Shown: piece after piece, positions 1 through 6,227 of the stretch | How the letters are laid out: each line of letters opens with the position of its first letter | Numbering within the stretch: position 1 is the stretch's first letter | Origin: an uncultured Clostridia bacterium | GTDB lineage: Bacteria; Bacillota; Clostridia; Christensenellales; Aristaeellaceae | Length of the DNA stretch: 64,000 nucleotides | Assembly (NCBI GenBank): GCA_937894675.1 | Contig: CALCQO010000002.1 | Span: 124,001-188,000, forward strand | Direction of reading: 5' to 3' | Notes under the pieces: generated by a model | The model's input: the letters and a program-made list of their open reading frames with translations, nothing else | Databases searched by the model: none | Told to the model about the DNA's origin: nothing | Translations under genes and position numbers: made by a program

Positions 1-675
1 TCCACCACCACCAACCGGGAAGCCGGGGACGAGGACGCCCTGTGGACATGCGTCGCCCCCATCAAGGGCCCCCACGGCGACCAGATGACCCAGGAGCGCA
101 AGGCGGTCACCCCCGTCTGGTGCATCACCTACGCCGCCGAGGAAGCAGGCAAGGTGGAAGACATCCTGAAGGTATTCAACTGGAACTTCACCCAGGAAGG
201 CCTGGTGCTGTACAACTACGGCATCGAGGGCAAGACCTATGACGTGGTGGACGGCAAGTATGTAATCAAGCCCGAATTTGTCTCCAACGGCTTTGTGGAC
301 TACCGCGCCACCGGCATGGAATACGAGCCCTTCGGCGGCCGCTGGTTCACCGACGCCTTCACTCAGTGCCTGTTCGCCGGCAAGACTGTGGATCAGCTGG
401 ATGACGCCTCCCAGTCCTTCTACAACGGCCTGGCGGTTGTGAACAACGATTACTTCTACTCCATGCCCCAGACGCTGGAAACCGAAGCTTACGCCGAGTT
501 CCGCGGCGAGCTGATCACCGGCGCCGGCGGCGTGTGCGTGCTGCGCGACCAGTGCATCGCCGGCCAGATGACCGTGGAAGAGTTTGCCGCCAAGTATCAG
601 CAGCTCAAGGACATGGGTCTGCAGCAGGTAATCGACCAGGGCGCCCAGGCCTACGCCACCATCATGGGCAACTAA
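1..675 (+). CDS. extracellular solute-binding protein, C-terminal part (5' truncated by window)
   Basis: The reading frame is open from base 1 and ends with TAA at 673-675, leaving 224 residues of the C-terminal part. The composition (many Tyr, Asp and Gly, few Cys, a run of Tyr/Phe/Trp residues around FGGRWFTDAF) and the alternating helix pattern near the end resemble family 1 ABC solute-binding proteins that capture oligosaccharides outside the cell. The signal peptide and N-lobe lie outside the window, so substrate and lipoprotein status cannot be judged. A perfect intrinsic terminator follows at 698, so this is the last gene of its operon. The family call rests on overall character, not on a diagnostic motif. 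Confidence 0.65.
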   Translation, partial: STTTNREAGDEDALWTCVAPIKGPHGDQMTQERKAVTPVWCITYAAEEAGKVEDILKVFNWNFTQEGLVLYNYGIEGKTYDVVDGKYVIKPEFVSNGFVDYRATGMEYEPFGGRWFTDAFTQCLFAGKTVDQLDDASQSFYNGLAVVNNDYFYSMPQTLETEAYAEFRGELITGAGGVCVLRDQCIAGQMTVEEFAAKYQQLKDMGLQQVIDQGAQAYATIMGN

Positions 676-697
676 GCCTGAAAAACCCGTACCTTTT

Positions 698-727
698 CCG
701 GGCAGCCGCAAGGCTGCCCGGTTTTTA
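698..727 (+). terminator. intrinsic terminator of the solute-binding protein gene
   Basis: A perfect 10-bp stem (CCGGGCAGCC / GGCTGCCCGG) with a GCAA loop is followed by five T residues. It lies 23 bases after the stop codon. An identical copy lies at 930-959. Confidence 0.9.
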
Positions 728-742
728 CTGCAGACGCATCAA

Positions 743-923
743 GGGAGGTATCGGAGGGCACCGTCCTCCGATTGAAATCCGCCCCAGCGACATGCGCGGT
801 GGGGCGGTAAGCCTTGCGAAGCAAGGGTTTCCTTGCCAGACGCCGCCCGGGAGTGCAGCGAGAGGCGGATGGCCCCATGCGTTCCCATACGGCGAAAAAG
901 CGTCCGAAGGACCTTTTTTGACG
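743..923 (+). repeat. dispersed structured element, copy A (~181 nt)
   Basis: This stretch has no credible gene. It matches the reverse complement of 38317-38495 almost end to end. Hairpins read left to right: ATCGGAGG/CCTCCGAT (about 750-772), CCGCCCC/GGGGCGG (about 779-808), CCTTGC/GCAAGG (about 812-827), CCGCC/GGCGG (about 843-868), and a short GTCC-GAA-GGAC stem followed by six T residues (902-919). In copy B the first two stems have different bases but still pair, which suggests selection on structure. It could be a small structured RNA or a non-autonomous mobile repeat. No clear promoter precedes it. Confidence 0.7.
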
Positions 924-929
924 CGCTGT

Positions 930-959
930 CCGGGCAGCCGCAAGGCTGCCCGGTTTTTG
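930..959 (+). terminator. second identical intrinsic terminator
   Basis: The stem CCGGGCAGCC / GGCTGCCCGG at 930-939 and 944-953 with a GCAA loop and T5 run repeats the terminator at 698 base for base. The pair of identical terminators flanks repeat copy A. Confidence 0.85.
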
Positions 960-972
960 TTTACAAACGGGG

Positions 973-1003
973 TAAAACATTTTGTGTTCCCCGCGCGTAT
1001 AAT
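973..1003 (+). promoter_or_regulatory. promoter of the ECF sigma operon, possibly ECF-type
   Basis: TATAAT at 998-1003 is a good vegetative -10, but the -35 position for it is poor. Overlapping it, TAAAAC (973-978) and CGTA (996-999) are 17 bases apart, close to the TGAAAC-N16-CGTA form used by extracytoplasmic-function sigma factors. Autoregulation by the downstream sigma factor would fit, but this is an inference. Confidence 0.5.
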
Positions 1004-1033
1004 GGGTGTAGGAAATAAACAGGGAGGCAATGG

Positions 1034-1504
1034 ATGGATACAACCTGGTTTCGGGAGCAGGCAGAGAAACTGTCCCCCACCTTGTACCGCGTGGCGCAGA
1101 GCATTCTGCGCTCCTCCCCGGACGCCCAGGACGCTGTGCAGGAAGCGCTGCTGAAAGCCTGGGCAGCTCGGGACAGATGCCATCAGGAGACTTTCGCGCC
1201 GTATGTAACCCGCATCCTCATCAATGAATGCCGCAACATACAGCGCCAGCGCATGCGCCTGACCCCGGTGGAAAACCTGCCTGAGGAGGCGGCGCCCCCG
1301 GAAGGCGCGGACTTGGATTTACGCGACGCCATCAACCGCCTGCCGGACAGCCTGCGCCTGCCCATCCTGCTGCGCTACATGGAAGGCTGGCCGGATGCCA
1401 TGGTCGCCAAAGCCCTGGGCATTACCGCCCTGGCCGTGCGGGGCAGGCTGCACCGGGGGCGCAAAGCGCTGCATCATCTACTGGAAAGGGGGAACACCCA
1501 ATGA
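1034..1504 (+). CDS. ECF-type RNA polymerase sigma-70 factor
   Basis: A protein of 156 residues, the usual ECF size. Region 2 lies at about residues 12-75 (YRVAQSILRSSPDAQDAVQEALLKAW resembles the helix pair that contacts core and the -10), and region 4 at about 95-152, with a helix-turn-helix around MVAKALGITALAVRGRLHRGRKAL. It would redirect RNA polymerase to stress or envelope promoters. The start at 1034 follows a GGGAGG site 6-7 bases upstream; the ATG at 1030 is in another frame. The stop overlaps the next gene by four bases (ATGA), typical for a sigma factor made together with its membrane inhibitor. Confidence 0.9.
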   Translation: MDTTWFREQAEKLSPTLYRVAQSILRSSPDAQDAVQEALLKAWAARDRCHQETFAPYVTRILINECRNIQRQRMRLTPVENLPEEAAPPEGADLDLRDAINRLPDSLRLPILLRYMEGWPDAMVAKALGITALAVRGRLHRGRKALHHLLERGNTQ

Positions 1505-2745
1505 AACACCCCATCGAAAACCGCCTGAGCCAGGACAGCCTGCGGCGGCTCTACCCCCTGCCCGAAGGCTTCACCCAAAGAACACAATACACCCTGCAAA
1601 CCCTATCCACCCAAAAGGAGTTGCCTATGAAACGCAAACTTTCCTTTGCCCTTGTCTTTCTGCTGCTGGTTCTTCTGGCCTTTGGCGGCTATGCCTTAAG
1701 CCAATGGGGGGTGCTGGACTTTTTGTTTCAGACACCCAGTAAGGAGCAGGTGGAGCAGCTGACGCCCCTGACCCAGGAACTGAACATCCGCGAGACGGTG
1801 GACAACATTTCCCTGCATATCAACAGCGTATTCTATGACGGCGAGTCCTTCGCCCTGGATTGGACCATTCAGAACCAGCAACCCAAGGAGCCCCGGTATG
1901 TGGAAATTACCAGGTACGAAGTGGGCGGCCAAAGGATATGGAGCGATGGCAACGACAGCTTTGACAGCCAGTGGCTGCCCGGCTACTTCAGCAAGGACGG
2001 CACCATGCGGGACGGGGAATACACCCAGCTGCCCCTGGAAAAGCTGACGGGAGACAGGCAGCAGGTGAACATGGAGCTGAGCGTCTATACCCCTGCCAAG
2101 CCCCTGTTCTATCTGGAAGAGAACGAGCAGGAAATGAACGAGGAGGAACAACTCGCCTGGCAGGCCAAACAGAACATGGTGGGCAAACAGAAACTGGAGG
2201 AAGGCTACATCGTGATGGACGCCGACATGTTCTTTGTGCCCTTTCCCACCGATGAGCACAACGATACCGGCTTCGCCAGGGTGATTGGGCCCCTGCCCAG
2301 CATCCTGCGGGAAGGGGACTACACCGTGAATACCCTGTCCCTTTCCTTTGAGCTGGATCTCTCGGCCGCCCGTCAAGCCCGAAAGGCGCTGACCGCCAGG
2401 GAAGCATATTCCTTCGATTTCATGACCACCAGGTACACCAAGGTGGTGCAGACCCCCGCCGGCATCTATCTGAGCATGCTCATCAAGCCCCTGCCCGGGA
2501 AGGAAACCCTGTTTGAGCAGATGGACAGCCAGGGGCAATGGGCCGTCAGCGACGGGGAGGGCAGCAAAATCGACATCTGGCCGCTGAACTATGAAGGCCA
2601 TGGCTATGATTTCCCCGACGGGGTCTTTGGGCGGCAGTACACCATCGCCCTGCCCATCCCAAAACAGCAGGTACCTGAAGAAATCTCCCTCACCTTCTAC
2701 CCCGCAGACGGCGCGCCGTACATTTCCCCTATCAAAACCAAATAA
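1501..2745 (+). CDS. membrane-anchored protein, probable anti-sigma factor (DUF4179-like)
   Basis: A protein of 414 residues with a cytoplasmic N-terminal part of about 42 residues (including PEGFTQRT), one transmembrane segment at about residues 48-68 and a large extracytoplasmic beta-rich part. The layout, and the four-base overlap with the sigma gene, fit an anti-sigma factor that holds the ECF factor at the membrane. No zinc-binding HxxxCxxC motif is seen, so it is not the ZAS type. A second start is possible: ATG 1627 has its own AAAGGAG site 6 bases upstream and would give a form lacking the cytoplasmic part. The DUF4179 assignment is by resemblance only. Confidence 0.6.
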   Translation: MKHPIENRLSQDSLRRLYPLPEGFTQRTQYTLQTLSTQKELPMKRKLSFALVFLLLVLLAFGGYALSQWGVLDFLFQTPSKEQVEQLTPLTQELNIRETVDNISLHINSVFYDGESFALDWTIQNQQPKEPRYVEITRYEVGGQRIWSDGNDSFDSQWLPGYFSKDGTMRDGEYTQLPLEKLTGDRQQVNMELSVYTPAKPLFYLEENEQEMNEEEQLAWQAKQNMVGKQKLEEGYIVMDADMFFVPFPTDEHNDTGFARVIGPLPSILREGDYTVNTLSLSFELDLSAARQARKALTAREAYSFDFMTTRYTKVVQTPAGIYLSMLIKPLPGKETLFEQMDSQGQWAVSDGEGSKIDIWPLNYEGHGYDFPDGVFGRQYTIALPIPKQQVPEEISLTFYPADGAPYISPIKTK

Positions 2746-2759
2746 AACAGCAGCAAAAC

Positions 2760-2791
2760 GCCCCGCCCGCGGATAGCGCGGACGGGGCTTT
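2760..2791. terminator. bidirectional terminator between convergent genes
   Basis: A 12-bp stem (2760-2771 with 2777-2788) with one mismatch and a GATAG loop lies between the stop codons of two convergent genes. The T tract is short on the plus strand, so efficiency is uncertain. Confidence 0.65.
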
Positions 2792-2800
2792 GTTCATGGT

Positions 2801-3646
2801 TTACTCCTTGTTGCTCAGGAAGGCGATGGCCACCACCCCAGGGCCGGTGTGGGTGCCAATCACGCTGCCCATGCGGCTGCGGTAGAGGCTCATGCCGGAA
2901 ATATCCTGGTGGAAAGCCTCGATGAATCGCTCCATCCGAGGGGCGGCGTCGCCGTTGAAGAACACAATGCCGCTGTCCCTGTCCGGTTCCAGTTCCTTGT
3001 ACAGATCCAGCAGGAACTTGATGGCGCTCTTTTCGCTGCGGGCTTTGCCGGCGGTGATGATTTCCCCATCCTGCACCCGAAGCAGGGGCGACACATTGAG
3101 CAGGCCCCCCACCACCGCGGTGGTGCGGCTGACACGGCCGCCCATCTGCAGGTATTTCAGGGTATCAATGGAGGCGAGAATGACAATCCTGGGCCCCAAC
3201 TGCCGGATGGTCTCAGCAATCTGCTGGGCGGTATGGGTGCCCGCGTCCCGCATGGCGGCGGCTTTGCGCACCAGCATGGCCAGGCCGCCCGAAGCGGTGC
3301 GGCTGTCCACCACATGCACTTTTTCCGGGTTGGTGTTCATAGCGGCCATGCAGGCGGACTGCCAGGTAGCGCTTAAAGTGGAGGAGATGGTCAGGATGAC
3401 CGCCTCGTCTCCTTTTTCCACGATGGGCTTGAGCAGCTGCTCAAAGGACGCGGGCGTCGCCTGGGAAGTGGTAGGCAGGTTTTTGGACTTTTCCAGCTTC
3501 TGGTAGAAAGCGCTGGGGGTGATGTCCAGACCGTCCCGGAAGGATTCATCGGCGAAGTGCACGGTGAGGGGAGCGGTGGCAACCTGCAGTTTGTCCAGTT
3601 CCATCTGCGTCAGATCGCAGGTACTGTCGGTGATGATGTGAATCAT
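2801..3646 (-). CDS. DegV family fatty-acid-binding protein (FakB-like)
   Basis: A protein of 281 residues, full length for DegV. It opens with IITDSTCDL, has the TTSQATP segment near residue 60 where FakB proteins bind the acyl carboxylate, and ends with HTGPGVVAIAF, the second conserved block with the carboxylate-binding His. Proteins of this family carry fatty acids in the cytosol for phosphorylation by FakA. It starts 3 bases after the MarR gene stop with a GGAG site, so both form one operon. It is clearly different from the two DegV proteins downstream, which resemble each other more. Confidence 0.93.
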   Translation of the reverse strand: MIHIITDSTCDLTQMELDKLQVATAPLTVHFADESFRDGLDITPSAFYQKLEKSKNLPTTSQATPASFEQLLKPIVEKGDEAVILTISSTLSATWQSACMAAMNTNPEKVHVVDSRTASGGLAMLVRKAAAMRDAGTHTAQQIAETIRQLGPRIVILASIDTLKYLQMGGRVSRTTAVVGGLLNVSPLLRVQDGEIITAGKARSEKSAIKFLLDLYKELEPDRDSGIVFFNGDAAPRMERFIEAFHQDISGMSLYRSRMGSVIGTHTGPGVVAIAFLSNKE

Positions 3647-3649
3647 GTC

Positions 3650-4108
3650 CTACTCCTTATTCCTGTCTTTCTGTTTGAAGAAGTGCGCCAGCCTCTCCAG
3701 CGCGCTGGTCAGGGCCGCGGCTTCCGCGTCGCTCACCTCATCCAGGGCATGGGCGACCAGCTCCCGGTGAAATTGGTGATGCAGCTCGTTGGCTTTTTGC
3801 CCCAGGGGAGTCGCGGTAATGCGCACCCGCCGTCCGTCGATGGCGTCCTTGTCCCTGGAGAGATAGCCCTTTTTCACCAGCACGTTTACCGCCGTTGTCA
3901 GGCTGCCAGGGGTGATACCCAGAACACCGGCGATTTCCGACGCCGTGTTGGTACCCTCCTTCTCCGCCTTGCAGACCACTTCGATGGCGTGGCTTTCCTT
4001 GATGGACAAGTCGCCCCGCCCGGTTCGTGACAGGCTCTTCTCCTCCGCCCGCAGGATGGTGTGGAACACCTCCACCAGAAAGATATCCAGCTTCTCCTGG
4101 TAATTCAT
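3650..4108 (-). CDS. MarR family transcriptional regulator (FabT-like context)
   Basis: A winged-helix regulator of 152 residues. The helix-turn-helix is at about residues 55-85 (TASEIAGVLGITPGSLTTAVNVLVKKGYL) and is followed by the wing with DGRRVRITAT. The start chosen is the ATG at 4108, which has a GGGGGAG site; an upstream in-frame ATG at 4141 lies inside the operator. It is transcribed with a DegV gene. MarR-type FabT regulators of Firmicutes control fatty acid synthesis genes and recognise TTTGA-N3-TCAAA, which is present in its own promoter. A FabT-like role is therefore an inference from operator and partner gene. Confidence 0.88.
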   Translation of the reverse strand: MNYQEKLDIFLVEVFHTILRAEEKSLSRTGRGDLSIKESHAIEVVCKAEKEGTNTASEIAGVLGITPGSLTTAVNVLVKKGYLSRDKDAIDGRRVRITATPLGQKANELHHQFHRELVAHALDEVSDAEAAALTSALERLAHFFKQKDRNKE

Positions 4109-4135
4109 CCCGTGCTCCCCCTTCTTTCTTTTGAA

Positions 4136-4187
4136 GTTCAAAGTTTGAACATCAAAGAGATTATATCATGGATTACAGCGCTGTCAA
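4136..4187 (-). promoter_or_regulatory. MarR-degV promoter with overlapping palindromic operators
   Basis: On the minus strand TTGACA (4182-4187) and TATAAT (4160-4165) are 16 bases apart. Just downstream are two overlapping palindromes: GTTCAAAGTTTGAAC (4136-4150, perfect) and TTTGA-N3-TCAAA (4144-4156). They sit at the expected transcription start, so a bound dimer would repress. The second matches the core of FabT operators. Confidence 0.8.
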
Positions 4188-4253
4188 TAGGCTGGCGCAA
4201 AAAAACGCCGTATCTACCACACATGCATTTTATAGCATCGCATGAATCAGAAA

Positions 4254-4277
4254 GCCCCTCCAATCGGAGGGGCGAAT
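4254..4277 (-). terminator. intrinsic terminator of the second DegV gene
   Basis: A perfect 8-bp stem GCCCCTCC / GGAGGGGC (4254-4261 with 4266-4273) lies about 40 bases after the stop of the leftward gene. The T tract is weak (TTTC). Confidence 0.65.
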
Positions 4278-4313
4278 AATCTGTTTGGATGATCGAACGG
4301 TGGTAACCCGCTT

Positions 4314-5153
4314 TTACAGGGCTACATAGGCCATGCCCACAATGCCGGGGCCGGTGTTGGTGCCCACCGCGCCGGAAAAGGAAGAGCGGTAGATGGCCGC
4401 GTCCCCCAGCAGGGGCTTGATTTCGCTGATCAGGCTTTCCATGCGTCCAGCCACATTGCCGTTGAAAAAGGCGACGCCGTAGCGCAAATCAGGCTTGTGC
4501 TTGTCCAGAAAGCGTTTTAGGGCGTTGACGCCGCCCTTTTCCCCCCGGGTCATGCCGGCGGCCTCGATGGAGTTGTTCAGCACCCGCATGATGGGTTTGA
4601 TGCTCAGCATGTTGCCCACCAGTCCCGCGCCGCGGCTGATGCGGCCGGAGCGCCACAGGTATTTCATGGTGTCCAGCAGCGCGTACAGGTGCACCCTGGG
4701 GGCCAGTTCCCGCAATGCCTCGGCGATTTCCCCGGCAGTTTTATCCCCCTGCTTCGCCATACGGTAGGCTTCCCGGATCAGCAGGGCTGCCCCGGCGGAG
4801 CCGTTGTGGGAGTCCACCACATGGATACGCTCCGGGGAGACATCCCTGGCGGCAATCTGGGCGGACTGATTGGTGGCGCTGAAGTTCTGCCCCATGGTAA
4901 CGCAAATCACTTCTCCCCCATCCTGCAGGCATTGGTGAAAAACATCCTCAAAAAGGGCAGGGGGCGGGGCGGCGGTGGTGGGCAAAGTTTCGCTTTTCTC
5001 CAGGCGGTCGTAAAATTCCTCATGGGTGATGGTAACCCCGTCCTGGTAGCTCTCCTCGCCAAACTGAATCACGATGGGCACCAGGCGCACCCCCATCTGC
5101 TGCTGCTCCTCAAAAGGCAGATCACAGGTGCTGTCCGCTACGATATGTATCAT
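4314..5153 (-). CDS. DegV family fatty-acid-binding protein
   Basis: A protein of 279 residues with the family's opening block (IVADSTCDLPFEE), the LPTTAAPPPALFE segment near residue 60 and the closing block NTGPGIVGMAYV. The equivalent of the C-terminal His is Asn here (GTNTGPG instead of GTHTGPG), as also in the next copy, which may change ligand choice. It has its own promoter and a GGAGGAA site before ATG 5153. It is a close paralogue of the 5236-6072 gene, sharing long runs such as RVHLYALLDTMKYLWRSGR-like text with few changes, so the two arose by tandem duplication. Confidence 0.92.
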   Translation of the reverse strand: MIHIVADSTCDLPFEEQQQMGVRLVPIVIQFGEESYQDGVTITHEEFYDRLEKSETLPTTAAPPPALFEDVFHQCLQDGGEVICVTMGQNFSATNQSAQIAARDVSPERIHVVDSHNGSAGAALLIREAYRMAKQGDKTAGEIAEALRELAPRVHLYALLDTMKYLWRSGRISRGAGLVGNMLSIKPIMRVLNNSIEAAGMTRGEKGGVNALKRFLDKHKPDLRYGVAFFNGNVAGRMESLISEIKPLLGDAAIYRSSFSGAVGTNTGPGIVGMAYVAL

Positions 5154-5177
5154 GGCAGTTCCTCCGTATGCTGTTTT

Positions 5178-5230
5178 CAGACACCTTGTCTGGATGCAGC
5201 CATCATAGGGGACATAGGCGGTTGTGTCAA
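5178..5230 (-). promoter_or_regulatory. promoter and AGACA-N3-TGTCT operator of the second DegV gene
   Basis: Minus-strand TTGACA (5225-5230) and TATGAT (5202-5207) are 17 bases apart. The inverted repeat CAGACA-CCT-TGTCTG lies at 5178-5192, at and just after the expected transcription start. The same half sites and spacing occur before the third DegV gene. Confidence 0.8.
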
Positions 5231-5235
5231 TCTAT

Positions 5236-6072
5236 TTATTGAGCGATGAAGGCGATTCCCACAATGCCCGGGCCTGTGTTGGTGCCGACAGCCCCGGAAA
5301 AGGAGGAGCGGAAGATGGGCGCGTCCCCCAGCAGGGGTTTAAGTTCCTCTATCAGGTTTTCCATGCGCCCGGCCACATTGCCGTGGAAGAAGGCGACGCC
5401 GCTGCTCAAATTGGGCTTGTACTGGGCGATCAGGCGTTTGAGGGCCTGGATGCCCCCCTTGCCGCCCCGGGCCATGCTGGCCGCGTCAATCACGCCGTCG
5501 CGTACCCGCATGACAGGCCGGATGTGCAGCATGTTGCTGACCAGGCCCACGCTGCGGCTGACCCGGCCGGAGCGCCACAGGTATTTCATGGTATCCAGCA
5601 GCGCGTACAGGTGCACCTTGGGCGCCAAAGAGCGCAGGGCAGCTGCGATGTCCCCGGCGGACATGCCTTCCTGGCGCATGCGGTGGGCCTGGCGCACCAG
5701 CAGCGCTGCCCCGGCGGAGCCGTTGCGGGAGTCCACAATGTGCACGAGCCCGGGGGCAAAGTCCTGGGCGCCGATGACGGCGGACTGATAGGTGCCGCTG
5801 AACGCTTCCCCAATGGTCACGCAGACCACCTCGCCCCCCTTTTGCAGGCACTCCTCAAACACCTTTTCAAACAGCGCCGGGGCGGGCGCGGCGGTGGTTG
5901 GCAGGGTCTCAGCCTGCTCCAGTTTTGTATAAAACTCCTCGTGGGTGATGTCTACCCCATCCTGGTAGCTTTGGCTGCCGAATTGTATGGCGATGGGCAC
6001 CAGGTGCACCTGCATGTCCTTTTGCTCGTGAAGGGGCAAATCGCAGGAACTGTCCGCGACGATGTGAATCAT
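5236..6072 (-). CDS. DegV family fatty-acid-binding protein
   Basis: A protein of 278 residues, closely similar over its whole length to the neighbour at 4314-5153. It shows the N-terminal IVADSSCDLPL block, LPTTAAPAPALFE near residue 60 and NTGPGIVGIAFI at the end. The start at 6072 is supported by a GGGGGAGGT site; the longer frame up to 6117 would run through the operator and is rejected. It lies in its own transcription unit with the same promoter plan as its paralogue. Likely a cytosolic carrier of an acyl chain of different length or saturation from those bound by its siblings; that specialisation is inferred. Confidence 0.92.
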   Translation of the reverse strand: MIHIVADSSCDLPLHEQKDMQVHLVPIAIQFGSQSYQDGVDITHEEFYTKLEQAETLPTTAAPAPALFEKVFEECLQKGGEVVCVTIGEAFSGTYQSAVIGAQDFAPGLVHIVDSRNGSAGAALLVRQAHRMRQEGMSAGDIAAALRSLAPKVHLYALLDTMKYLWRSGRVSRSVGLVSNMLHIRPVMRVRDGVIDAASMARGGKGGIQALKRLIAQYKPNLSSGVAFFHGNVAGRMENLIEELKPLLGDAPIFRSSFSGAVGTNTGPGIVGIAFIAQ

Positions 6073-6093
6073 GTTGACCTCCCCCTGTTTACT

Positions 6094-6142
6094 AGACAAG
6101 TTGTCTGAAATCATCATATGCGAGAGGACTTCAAAATGTCAA
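6094..6142 (-). promoter_or_regulatory. promoter and AGACA-N3-TGTCT operator of the third DegV gene
   Basis: Minus-strand TTGACA (6137-6142) and TATGAT (6113-6118) are 18 bases apart, followed by the perfect palindrome AGACAAGTTGTCT at 6094-6106 at the transcription start. It is the second instance of the operator seen at 5178-5192. Confidence 0.8.
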
Positions 6143-6166
6143 ACAATACGCAAAGAAAATGCAGCG

Positions 6167-6196
6167 TTGACTTTCCCGCCGCCGCCTGCCTATAAT
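6167..6196 (+). promoter_or_regulatory. promoter of the NhaC-type antiporter gene
   Basis: TTGACT (6167-6172), an 18-base spacer and TATAAT (6191-6196). Transcription would begin near 6203, too late to give a ribosome site for the ATG at 6207, which favours the start at 6228. Confidence 0.75.
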
Positions 6197-6227
6197 CAGG
6201 AAAACAATGGGGATGGAGGGCGCGTGC

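Noticed and set aside
534..1154. Open frame running through the terminators and repeat copy A
   Set aside because: It overlaps the end of the binding-protein gene and the sigma gene, crosses two terminators and has no ribosome site; the sequence is explained by the structured repeat.
2801..6072. Three degV genes as one operon
   Set aside because: Separate promoters, operators and a terminator show three transcription units; only the first is joined to the MarR gene.
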